Assembly (NCBI GenBank): GCA_913777665.1
Contig: CAJYTF010000013.1
Coordinates: 1-64,000 of the forward strand
Source of the DNA: an uncultured Myroides sp.
GTDB taxonomy: Bacteria > Bacteroidota > Bacteroidia > Flavobacteriales > Flavobacteriaceae
Reading direction: 5' to 3'
DNA length: 64,000 nucleotides
Shown here: positions 9,858 to 16,992 of the stretch, piece by piece
How positions within the stretch are numbered: position 1 is the first letter of the stretch
How the letters are laid out: each line of letters begins with the position of its first letter
Notes under the pieces: model-generated
The model's input: the letters and a program-made list of their open reading frames with translations, nothing else
Told to the model about the DNA's origin: nothing
Database searches by the model: none
Program-made: the position numbers and the translations under genes

Positions 9858-10301
9858 TCACAGTCGCATGACCTGCAGACGTATGTACAGATCATTGTGC
9901 AGAAAAGAATTGAAACGAAAATATTTAAAACGAACAGTTTGGTGTTCATTAAGGTCTTTACCCGACAAAAGTTGTAAAAAGCGAAGTACTTCAAATTTAA
10001 AAAGTGCTTTTGGCTTTTTAAGAGTCAGCGTATTTTCAGCCTCGAACTGTGTTTCAGGACAACTTCCTTTGGAATGACTTACAAAGGTGCGCTGAAGATT
10101 TTGTTTATGAAAACTACTTTCCTTAACCTTTTTTAGAACAAGTTGCGAACCAACGTTTTTGTCTAGATGAAGATATGCCGACTCTGCCTGTGCGTTTTCC
10201 CTACCAAACTGCAGCTGTTGCGCGTTGTTTGGAAAGCAGGTGAATGCCACAAAAAGCAATGCAGCTACAGACAGGCAGTATTTTAGAAATCCAGTTTTCA
10301 T
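9858..10301 (-). CDS. Hypothetical secreted protein upstream of the efflux operon
   Basis: A 147-residue protein with a clear N-terminal signal sequence (hydrophobic LSVAALLFVAFTCF after a basic start). I do not recognise a domain. The rest is basic and rich in Lys, Phe and Leu, with two Cys. It lies 108 bases upstream of the adaptor gene in the same direction and may be the first gene of the efflux transcription unit, perhaps linked to regulation or envelope stress. It could also be a spurious frame, although the signal peptide argues against that. Confidence 0.5.
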   Translation of the reverse strand: MKTGFLKYCLSVAALLFVAFTCFPNNAQQLQFGRENAQAESAYLHLDKNVGSQLVLKKVKESSFHKQNLQRTFVSHSKGSCPETQFEAENTLTLKKPKALFKFEVLRFLQLLSGKDLNEHQTVRFKYFRFNSFLHNDLYIRLQVMRL

Positions 10302-10613
10302 TCTGCCGGTAAAATTATCTAAAAAACCAAAACGCGTAATCGTTCCACCTATAAATAAAAGTTAAAGTTATTAACAATGTTTCGGTCGTGCTGTAACGTA
10401 TTCAAGGTGTAAAATGACGATAACAACTTTCTTATAGCGTTCTTAATAAACGTTAGGCACCTGTCTATCGAATTGTTTAATAATAAACAACAACAATACT
10501 TATTAGATAAAAAATAATAAAAAACATTGCTTATTTATTGAATAATTCTAAATTTGCCACCTGCTTGAATTACAATAACTCAAAAATTTTAGTCAGTTAA
10601 TGCATATTTAAAA
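10302..10613. other. Divergent intergenic region
   Basis: This gap separates the efflux leader gene from the Crp/Fnr gene. It holds a palindrome TTGTTTA-ATAA-TAAACAA (10473-10490), which could be an operator, and the promoter annotated at 10527-10556. No reading frame is supported. Confidence 0.5.
10527..10556 (+). promoter_or_regulatory. Promoter of the Crp/Fnr regulator gene
   Basis: TTG at 10527, then 19 bases, then TAAATTTG at 10549-10556, an exact match to the TAnnTTTG -7 element with Bacteroidota spacing. It predicts transcription from about 10560, some 54 nt before the start codon. Confidence 0.6.
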
Positions 10614-11261
10614 ATGAACAACAATAAAAAGCTATCAGAAAAATTTGCTTTTCTGGGATCCGATTTTTTAGAGGAACTAGAAAAATGTGCAGTTATTGTT
10701 CAAGTAAAAGCCCGTACCGAGATCATAGTTCCGGGACAGCGTATCAACAACATTCCCATTCTGCTTAGCGGATCGGTAAAGGTTTATACTTTGAACGACG
10801 GTCGTGAACTGCTGTATTACTACATAAAACCCGGTGAAAGCTGTATAATGACGGTGGCATCTATCTTTCAGAATTCTATAAGCAGAATTTATGCCTACGC
10901 AGAAGAAGCATCGGAATTTGCCCTAATTCCCGTACCTGATTTTCTAAGTTTTGTAAAAAAATATCCCTTAATAAACACCGTATTTTACGAAGAGTACGAT
11001 GCAAGGTTTACGGCACTAATGGATATGGTGAATGATGCCGTATACCATAAGCTGGATATAAGGGTATTCAACTACATTAAAAAGCAGGTGGCACTCACCG
11101 GCACCAATCCGGTAACAATTTCACACAAGGAAATAGCCGCTGGTTTGGGAACCGTACGCGAGGTTGTAAGCAGGGTATTAAAAAAACTTGTAAATGAGGG
11201 ATATGTTGTACAGCACAAGTACGGAATTGAACTTTTAGACAAAGAGAAAGTAAGTCATTGA
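10614..11261 (+). CDS. Crp/Fnr family transcriptional regulator
   Basis: A 215-residue regulator. Residues about 20-120 form the cyclic-nucleotide-binding-like beta roll (IPILLSGSVKVYTLNDGRELLYYYIKPGES, key residues GSV and PGE), followed by the long dimerisation helix. The C-terminal winged helix (ISHKEIAAGLGTVREVVSRVLKKL) is typical of the family. No N-terminal Fe-S cysteine set is seen, so it is probably not an oxygen-sensing Fnr in the strict sense. A Crp-like half-site palindrome lies just downstream, in front of the next operon, so that operon is the likely target. The signal sensed is unknown. Confidence 0.9.
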   Translation: MNNNKKLSEKFAFLGSDFLEELEKCAVIVQVKARTEIIVPGQRINNIPILLSGSVKVYTLNDGRELLYYYIKPGESCIMTVASIFQNSISRIYAYAEEASEFALIPVPDFLSFVKKYPLINTVFYEEYDARFTALMDMVNDAVYHKLDIRVFNYIKKQVALTGTNPVTISHKEIAAGLGTVREVVSRVLKKLVNEGYVVQHKYGIELLDKEKVSH

Positions 11262-11370
11262 AAAGTACCGCTACTAATTTCAGTGCAGGCAACTAAATCA
11301 CTGCTAAACCGGCTTTAAAGATGATTTTAGCGCATAGATCTGCTTAAGAAATAAAAAAATTATACGCTAA

Positions 11371-11384
11371 GTGACATAAGTCAC
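11371..11384. promoter_or_regulatory. Crp/Fnr-type operator
   Basis: GTGACATAAGTCAC is a palindrome with GTGA-N6-TCAC, the core of the Crp/Fnr recognition sequence. Its centre (11377.5) lies about 40 bases before the start predicted from the -7 element at 11407-11414, the class II activator position. The gene just upstream encodes a Crp/Fnr protein. Confidence 0.65.
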
Positions 11385-11406
11385 CAACAAGATTTCACGT
11401 GGTTCA

Positions 11407-11414
11407 TACTTTTG
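11407..11414 (+). promoter_or_regulatory. -7 element of the DUF5777/cytochrome/YceI operon
   Basis: TACTTTTG matches TAnnTTTG exactly, 26 bases before the first gene. No good -33 element is visible at the right distance, which fits a promoter that depends on the adjacent Crp/Fnr operator. Confidence 0.55.
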
Positions 11415-11439
11415 TTAAAATTTCTTAACAAAACAACAA

Positions 11440-12285
11440 ATGATCAAACGTTTAGCCACGCTTTTACTGCTTACGTCATCCGCTCTGTTTGCCCAGGAAG
11501 ACGATCTTTTAAAACAAATTGACACCCTTAGTACTGCTTCCGACTTTGTACCGCCTGCATTTAAAGGTCTGCAGATCGTTACCGGACAATCGACCAAGCT
11601 CGCTTCAAAAGGTGATCTTTATTTTGTTGTTGCCCACCGTTTCGGCGATGTCAGTGAAGGGTTTGAAAACTTTTTCGGACTAGACGATGCCGCTACAAAA
11701 ATTGGTTTCATATACGGTTTAACTGATAACCTGTCATTAAGCTTATCAAGAGAAACATTTATGAAAACGTACGAAGGTGGAATTAAATACCGCATTATCA
11801 AACAATCCGATGAATTTCCCGTAGAAGTAGTAGGTTACCATACCATAGCACTGAATTCTGAATTAGATAAAGACGATTTTCCAAAACTGGAATTCAGCAA
11901 CCGTTTGTCTTACCTTTCCCAACTGCTAATTTCAAGAAGGTTCAGTGAAAGCTTTTCATTACAGTTATCACCATCGTACATACATAAAAATCTGTACGCA
12001 CCCAACACCGACGAAAAAGAACAGCTGTTAGCAGGTTTTGGCGGCAGATACAAAATTTCAAAACGAGTTTCAATAAATGCAGAGTACTTCGTTAATTTCG
12101 CCGAATCAGACGTTTATAAAAACCCATTATCGCTGGGTGTAGACATTGAAACCGGCGGGCACGTGTTCCAGCTGCTTTTTTCAAACTCACAAGTCAATTC
12201 AGATATTGGCTACCTTACCAATGCCGCCGGCGATTGGGGCAAAGGAAATATTTATTTCGGTTTTAACCTTTATAGAGTTTTTTAG
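11440..12285 (+). CDS. Outer-membrane beta-barrel protein, DUF5777-like
   Basis: A 281-residue protein with a signal peptide ending near ALFAQ. The rest alternates polar and hydrophobic residues, with turns every 10-15 residues and an aromatic C terminus (IYFGFNLYRVF), as in an outer-membrane barrel. GDLYFVVAHRFGDVSEGFENFFGLDDA near residues 58-85 (key residues HRFG and FFGLD) resembles the DUF5777 family that I know from flavobacterial operons of this kind. It is the first gene behind the Crp-like operator, and the next gene starts one base after its stop. Confidence 0.7.
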   Translation: MIKRLATLLLLTSSALFAQEDDLLKQIDTLSTASDFVPPAFKGLQIVTGQSTKLASKGDLYFVVAHRFGDVSEGFENFFGLDDAATKIGFIYGLTDNLSLSLSRETFMKTYEGGIKYRIIKQSDEFPVEVVGYHTIALNSELDKDDFPKLEFSNRLSYLSQLLISRRFSESFSLQLSPSYIHKNLYAPNTDEKEQLLAGFGGRYKISKRVSINAEYFVNFAESDVYKNPLSLGVDIETGGHVFQLLFSNSQVNSDIGYLTNAAGDWGKGNIYFGFNLYRVF

Positions 12286-12286
12286 T

Positions 12287-12640
12287 ATGAAAAAGAATTT
12301 ATTTACAGCAGTTGTATTTGGTATTGCAATGGTATCATGTGAAAGTTCCACTTATGACGAAGTGTCGAACAACGAAATCCCTACAGAAAAAATCACCTAT
12401 ACCCAACACGTCAAGCCCATTATGGAGGCAAAATGCACCATGTGCCACACTGCGGGCGGATCGGCATCTTCGCGCCCCTTAAACAACTACCAGCAGGTTG
12501 GCGGATCAATTAACGGGATTATCGAACGTATCCAGCTACCGGCAGGAAATCCGTTGCGCATGCCTCAGGGCGGAAGCATGTCTGCAGCAGACATCAGCGT
12601 AATTGTAAAATGGAAAGAAGACGGACTATTACAAAATTAA
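12287..12640 (+). CDS. Mono-haem c-type cytochrome lipoprotein
   Basis: A small lipoprotein (lipobox ending at Cys18, AMVSC) with a CTMCH haem-attachment motif (Cys50, Cys53, His54) and methionines in PLRMPQGGSMS that could serve as the distal ligand. It is probably an electron carrier or haem-binding protein at the cell surface or periplasm. An in-frame ATG further upstream at 12146 lies inside the previous gene and would destroy the signal peptide, so the start at 12287 is preferred. The 117 residues fit a minimal cytochrome domain of the type annotated in Planctomycete/Bacteroidota secreted proteins. Confidence 0.85.
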   Translation: MKKNLFTAVVFGIAMVSCESSTYDEVSNNEIPTEKITYTQHVKPIMEAKCTMCHTAGGSASSRPLNNYQQVGGSINGIIERIQLPAGNPLRMPQGGSMSAADISVIVKWKEDGLLQN

Positions 12641-12643
12641 ATC

Positions 12644-13189
12644 ATGAAAAAAATACTATTCTTACTAACAGCCGCCCTATGTACACAATTTATGTTCGCA
12701 CAGAAGTACAGTACCAAAAGCGGAAAACTTGCGTTTGAAGCATCGGTACCGCTTTTTGAAGATGTTAATGCCAAAGACAGCAATAACGTTACGGTACTTG
12801 ATGCTGCCACAGGGTCTATCGCATCGGTATCTTCTGTAAGCAACTTTAAGTTTACCGTAAAACTTATGGAGGAACATTTTAACGAAAGTTATGCAGAAAC
12901 CGCAAAGTACCCAAAAACTACCTTCAAAGGAAAGATACTTAATTTTAAACTCGGTGATCTGTCTTCTGCACCTAAAAAATATACCATAGAAGGCACGCTG
13001 AACTTTCATGGAACAGACAAGGCAGTAAAATCGGTTGCTACGGTGTCATTAAAAGACGGAAAGACAATTATAACGGGTTCATTCAAAGCGCGTCCGGCAG
13101 ATTACAAAGTTACCATTCCAAAGATGATGACCAAAAAGATCGCAGAAGAAGTAGATGTAACCTACAATTTTACACTTGTAAAGCAGTAA
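12644..13189 (+). CDS. YceI family protein
   Basis: Secreted lipocalin-like protein, 181 residues, with a signal peptide ending near FMFAQ. YceI features are present: FEASVPLFEDVNAKDSNNV near the N terminus, KLMEEHFNESYAETAKYP (Glu-His-Phe and the KYP that follows) in the middle, and GTLNFHGTDKAVKSVATV. Family members bind isoprenoid lipids. It starts three bases after the cytochrome stop and is part of the same operon. Confidence 0.9.
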   Translation: MKKILFLLTAALCTQFMFAQKYSTKSGKLAFEASVPLFEDVNAKDSNNVTVLDAATGSIASVSSVSNFKFTVKLMEEHFNESYAETAKYPKTTFKGKILNFKLGDLSSAPKKYTIEGTLNFHGTDKAVKSVATVSLKDGKTIITGSFKARPADYKVTIPKMMTKKIAEEVDVTYNFTLVKQ

Positions 13190-13193
13190 GATC

Positions 13194-13730
13194 ATGAGAA
13201 GTACATTTTACACCTTGCTGCTGCTTGCTGCCGGTTACCTGTCAGGTTATGCACAAAACAGCGGTAAAAACATTTTTGATATCGCACGAAGCGGATCAAT
13301 TACAGAATTAAACACATTGACAGAGAAAGATCCCAAGGCAATCAATGAAATCGATTCGCGTGGATATACTGCGCTAATCCTTGCCTGCTACCGAGGTAAC
13401 ATTCCTGTTGCCATGTACCTGATCGATCATGCAGACAATATAAACCATGTAAGTTCACAGGGAACCGCTTTGGCAACCATGACGGTTCATTACAACAAAG
13501 ACCTAACATTAAAACTTCTGGAAAAGGGCGCTAACGCTAACCTGGCAGATCAAAATGGTGAAACACCCCTGTTTTTAGCGGTTAAAAGTGGTAATGAAGA
13601 ACTGGTAGGCCTCCTTTTAGACCATAAGGCTGATGTAACGATAAAAGACAACCAGCACAAAACAGTTTTTGAATATGCTGTTGAAAGCAATAATCACACA
13701 ATAATCAACCTCTTAAAAAATAATAAATGA
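13194..13730 (+). CDS. Secreted ankyrin-repeat protein
   Basis: A 178-residue protein with a signal peptide (LLLAAGYLSGYAQ) followed by about four ankyrin repeats. The clearest are DSRGYTALILACYRGNIPVAMYLI and DQNGETPLFLAVKSGNEELVGLLL (key residues G-TPL-A-G). It probably acts as a periplasmic protein-binding partner. The end overlaps the next start by four bases (ATGA), which indicates translational coupling. Confidence 0.88.
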   Translation: MRSTFYTLLLLAAGYLSGYAQNSGKNIFDIARSGSITELNTLTEKDPKAINEIDSRGYTALILACYRGNIPVAMYLIDHADNINHVSSQGTALATMTVHYNKDLTLKLLEKGANANLADQNGETPLFLAVKSGNEELVGLLLDHKADVTIKDNQHKTVFEYAVESNNHTIINLLKNNK

Positions 13731-14467
13731 GAAGAATTTTTACTTTAACCGCATTTTTAACCCTTTTGGCAGCAAATGCACAATTTACATCGGGTAATGT
13801 CAGCTTAGGCAGTACCGGAATGATTGTAAAACTGGATACCAACGCCACAACAGCAACCATTACCCTTACAGGAAACAGCAATTCGTACCTTGGAATTGGT
13901 TTTGGCAGTGCAGGCATGGCGAACGGTTCAGACGGATTTATCTACAATTCGCAAAACACATTAGACTATACCTTTACCGGTGTTGGATCGAACCCTGTTG
14001 CAGACACGGCACAAAACTGGACGGTTGTTAGCAACACCGTAGCATCGGGTATCAGAACATTAATTGCAACCCGAACGCTTGCAGGCGGCTCAGGCGACTA
14101 TACCATTGCAAATGCAGCGGGCAACATTCCTATAAGCTACGCAAGGGGAACGGGGCTTAGTTTAGCTAATCACGGAACAAGCCGTGGATACAGTACGCTT
14201 GTAATGACAGCGGCACTTTCGAACGAAGATTTCGAGCAACAAAAAATCAGCATCTACCCAAATCCCGTTACAGATGTACTGCATTTGGGCAACAGCCAGC
14301 AAATTAAAAAGGTTTCATTTTACGACACCTCGGGTAGATTGGTTAAAACGGCAGTAACCGAAGGTAAGAGCAGCACCGATGTTTCCATATTACAAAAAGG
14401 TACGTATATAATTGAATACGAGCTAACCAACGGAAACCTGAGTTACGATAAGATCATAAAGAAATAA
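13727..14467 (+). CDS. DOMON-like haem-binding protein with T9SS sorting signal
   Basis: A 246-residue secreted protein with three parts: a signal peptide (TAFLTLLAANAQ), a DOMON-like beta sandwich (SYLGIGFGSAGM, ANGSDGFIY, then LANHGTSRG with a conserved-looking His), and a C-terminal type IX secretion signal (IYPNPVTDVLHL to the KKVSFYD and final YDKIIKK). DOMON domains often bind b-type haem through Met and His. With the CxxCH lipoprotein earlier in the operon, an extracellular redox role is an attractive inference. It is the last gene of the operon. Confidence 0.72.
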   Translation: MRRIFTLTAFLTLLAANAQFTSGNVSLGSTGMIVKLDTNATTATITLTGNSNSYLGIGFGSAGMANGSDGFIYNSQNTLDYTFTGVGSNPVADTAQNWTVVSNTVASGIRTLIATRTLAGGSGDYTIANAAGNIPISYARGTGLSLANHGTSRGYSTLVMTAALSNEDFEQQKISIYPNPVTDVLHLGNSQQIKKVSFYDTSGRLVKTAVTEGKSSTDVSILQKGTYIIEYELTNGNLSYDKIIKK

Positions 14468-14549
14468 TGGGCTTTTCGAATTAAGGTATCAAACAGTATA
14501 AATGCTGTGTAAGTGGGGCATCACCTTGCAGATTCTAATCTTATTTTAA

Positions 14550-14580
14550 TTTGTACACAATAATTATTGGACTATTTTTA
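14550..14580 (+). promoter_or_regulatory. Promoter of the structured small RNA
   Basis: TTTG at 14550-14553, 19 bases, then TATTTTTA at 14573-14580 (one mismatch to TAnnTTTG). The predicted start is about 14584, where the first pairing arm of the RNA begins. Confidence 0.5.
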
Positions 14581-14582
14581 CT

Positions 14583-14699
14583 ATCTCACCTTTTTATCCA
14601 AAACCCTATTGCAGTAACAACATACTGATCCTCCGCGAATGGGGTTTAACTCATTGAATTGAAAGGTGAGATATTTAATTTGTGCGGAGGATCTTTTTT
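14583..14699 (+). ncRNA. Probable structured small RNA with pseudoknot or switching fold
   Basis: Several perfect pairings lie in about 115 nt. Arm A, ATCTCACCTTT (14583-14593), pairs with AAAGGTGAGAT (14662-14672). Inside it AAACCCTATT (14601-14610) pairs with AATGGGGTTT (14638-14647), and CAGTA/TACTG (14612-14627) forms an inner hairpin. Arm B, GATCCTCCGC (14627-14636), pairs with GCGGAGGATC (14684-14693), directly before six T residues. Arms A and B interleave, so the fold is a pseudoknot or two alternative structures, the second a terminator. A promoter sits in front and no gene follows directly, which favours a free-standing RNA. I cannot assign it to a known family. Confidence 0.6.
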
Positions 14700-14760
14700 A
14701 TGTCTTGCCCGTAAACTAAGCAGATCGCAATATAGTACAACAAACAAATGAATACAAGAA

Positions 14761-14792
14761 AAACCGTTTGGATATGTTCCAAACGGTTTTTT
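14761..14792. terminator. Bidirectional terminator
   Basis: AAACCGTTTGGA and TCCAAACGGTTT form a 12-bp stem around a 5-base loop, followed by TTTTTT on the plus strand and flanked by A residues for the minus strand. It can stop transcripts from both sides, including the convergent SDR gene. Confidence 0.7.
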
Positions 14793-14951
14793 GATTTCTT
14801 TCCTTTATCTTAGTATGCTGAGGAACCGAAGCTCATAGCCCGTAGCGTGGTAAAACAATTAGTTTTTTGCATTTTAAGATTCCGGAACAAACCGGAATGA
14901 AAGTATATTTTTAGAACCACAGGCTGGGTTTCTATATTTACAGAAATTGAT

Positions 14952-15719
14952 TTAAGCTCTGAATCCTCCGGAAACTTCGATCCGCTGACCGTTAATCCAT
15001 TTAGAATCATCGGAACAAAGAAATGTAACTACGCTTCCGATATCATCCGGCAAGCCAACCCTTCCCAAAGCAGTCTGCGAAGAAACCAGCTGATTGTACT
15101 GTGCATTATCACGAACGGCGCCGCCACCAAAATCTGTTTCAATTGCGCCCGGCGCAATAGAATTTACCCTTATTTTTCTGCTTCCCAATTCTACAGCCTG
15201 ATATCTTGACAACGCATCTATCGCCGCTTTCATTGCACCGTAAGCCGAATATCCTGCGAACGAAAATCTAGCTAACCCTGAAGAAGTGTTTACAATACTG
15301 CTGCCGTCATTTAATAATGGTAATAATTTTTGCGTAAGAAAATACGGTCCTTTAAAGTGAATGTTCGTCATTGCATCCAAGGTTTCTTCGGAAGTTGTTT
15401 CGAAACTTTCATTGATTCCGATTCCGGCGTTATTGACTAATGCGTCTAACTTTGCAGAAGCAAACTGCGTATCCAAAATATTTTGTACCTGTGTAACGAA
15501 CTGATCAAAACCTGCAGTTGAAGAAATATCCAAAGGCAATGCAAACGCTTTTTGCCCGATGTTTTCAATTTCTTTCACCACCTCATCAGCCGATTCTTTT
15601 TTGGTTTGATAAGTGATAATCAAATCAAACCCTTTTCTCGCCAACTGTAACGCTGAATCTTTACCTAAACCGCGGCTTCCGCCTGTTACTAAAACTATTT
15701 TACTTTGATTGTGTGCCAT
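14952..15719 (-). CDS. Short-chain dehydrogenase/reductase
   Basis: NAD(P)-dependent classical SDR, 255 residues. The cofactor loop is VTGGSRGLGKDSA (about residues 11-23), NNAG follows near residue 92, the catalytic Ser is in NTSSGLA, and the Tyr-Lys pair is in YSAYGAMKA. The C terminus ends SGGF, as in many FabG-like enzymes. The substrate is not predictable. The gene lies 84 bases after an AraC-family regulator in the same direction, so the pair may be cotranscribed and functionally linked. Confidence 0.93.
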   Translation of the reverse strand: MAHNQSKIVLVTGGSRGLGKDSALQLARKGFDLIITYQTKKESADEVVKEIENIGQKAFALPLDISSTAGFDQFVTQVQNILDTQFASAKLDALVNNAGIGINESFETTSEETLDAMTNIHFKGPYFLTQKLLPLLNDGSSIVNTSSGLARFSFAGYSAYGAMKAAIDALSRYQAVELGSRKIRVNSIAPGAIETDFGGGAVRDNAQYNQLVSSQTALGRVGLPDDIGSVVTFLCSDDSKWINGQRIEVSGGFRA

Positions 15720-15803
15720 TTTTAATTCTTTTAATTAACAATACAAAGTTCAAAAAATTGTGTACTAAAGCATTTGCATAAATCAAATCAAATTTTGTAA
15801 AAA

Positions 15804-16745
15804 TCAAACAACAGCTAATTCCCTGAAATGTTGAGGCGACTGCTGGCTGTGCTTCTTGAAAAAATTAGAAAAATGAGCAACTTCTTCGAAACCTAATGTA
15901 AAAGCGATTTCAGAAATATTCCATTGCGTTTGCGACAGTAATAATTTTGCCTCTTGAAATATCCTGCTTCCGATGATTTCTCCTGTCGTCTTGCCGGTTG
16001 TTTCTTTTAAAACTCTGTTTAAATGATTGACGTGAACGCCCAAAATTCCTGCAAAATCTGCCGGAGTTTTCAGTTTTAACAGTTGACTTATATTTTCAAT
16101 AGGAAACTGTCTTTCCAAAAGTTCGATAAATAAGCTTGTTGTTCGCGAACCTGCGGTTTTGTTGTTTTCTGAAGGAAGAATCGGTTTTAGTTTTTGCCCG
16201 GAATGAATCAATTCCATTACATAATTTCTCAACAGATCGTATTTATACAGGTAATCCGAATTAATTTCTTGGTGCATTTTCAGAAATATTGTTTCAAACT
16301 GAAGAAACTGTTCGGTAGAAATTTGAAATACAAAATCGCTCTGTGGTGAGAAAACCGGAAGAATATCTATTTCTGTTCCAATTTTGTTAGACGGTAAAAA
16401 ATCTTTTGTAAAAACACAAAAATGACCTGACTGATTAACGCACAAGCCTTTGTAATTATAAGGTACTTTAGGCGATGCAAAAAGAATTGCGCAATCTTTT
16501 ATCTCTATTGTTTTACCGGCATACTCAACTTTATTTCGACCTTTAATCAAACTGATCTTATAATAAGTTCGTCTGTTGTAAGGCATTTCAGGCTTAGACT
16601 TGCTTTCTCTGAAAATTTTAGAGATATCAAAAACATTAAAATGTCCAATGTCTTTATTAATATTTTCCGTGAGAAACAAATCAATGTCGGGACAACTTTC
16701 CCCCAGAATATCCTGATAAAAATCTTTAATTGTAACTGAATTCAT
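15804..16745 (-). CDS. AraC family transcriptional regulator
   Basis: The N-terminal half looks like a cupin-type sensor (KDCAILFASPKVPYNY). The C-terminal third is the AraC double helix-turn-helix: FAGILGVHVNHLNRVLKETTGKTTGEI, then WNISEIAFTLGFEEVAHFSNFFKKHSQQSPQHFR (key residues FSNFFKK and SPQHFR). The start at 16745 (MNSVTIKDFYQ) is preferred; an ATG six codons earlier at 16763 is possible. It precedes the SDR gene in the same direction and probably controls it. Confidence 0.9.
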   Translation of the reverse strand: MNSVTIKDFYQDILGESCPDIDLFLTENINKDIGHFNVFDISKIFRESKSKPEMPYNRRTYYKISLIKGRNKVEYAGKTIEIKDCAILFASPKVPYNYKGLCVNQSGHFCVFTKDFLPSNKIGTEIDILPVFSPQSDFVFQISTEQFLQFETIFLKMHQEINSDYLYKYDLLRNYVMELIHSGQKLKPILPSENNKTAGSRTTSLFIELLERQFPIENISQLLKLKTPADFAGILGVHVNHLNRVLKETTGKTTGEIIGSRIFQEAKLLLSQTQWNISEIAFTLGFEEVAHFSNFFKKHSQQSPQHFRELAVV

Positions 16746-16992
16746 AATATTTGCAAAAATCAAAGGTACAACTTGAATTTATACTATTTCACTATTTTTA
16801 CAGATACTCTTACAAATATTCCATTTACTGGAATTTAGAATTAATCAATCCTACTAAATAATAAGGCATTTTACTTATGTCTTTAAAGCTGTTAAAAGAT
16901 CAAATCGCAACTATGATATTGTATTTACAATGATTTTTATCAGTAAAAAAACTATTTTTTATCAAAATCTTCGCAACATAAAAATCATTTTC

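Noticed and set aside
10473..10490. TTGTTTA palindrome as a second Crp site
   Set aside because: It lacks the GTGA/TCAC core. It is kept only as a possible unassigned operator in the intergenic entry.
12146..12286. Longer N terminus for the cytochrome lipoprotein
   Set aside because: The extension lies within the preceding gene in another frame and removes the signal peptide.
12677..13009. A 110-residue frame opposite the YceI gene
   Set aside because: Antisense to a well-supported gene. Its Cys/Arg-rich composition looks random.
14583..14699. A riboswitch for the downstream gene
   Set aside because: The gene downstream on the plus strand is more than 2 kb away and the next one is convergent, so a cis-acting leader is unlikely.
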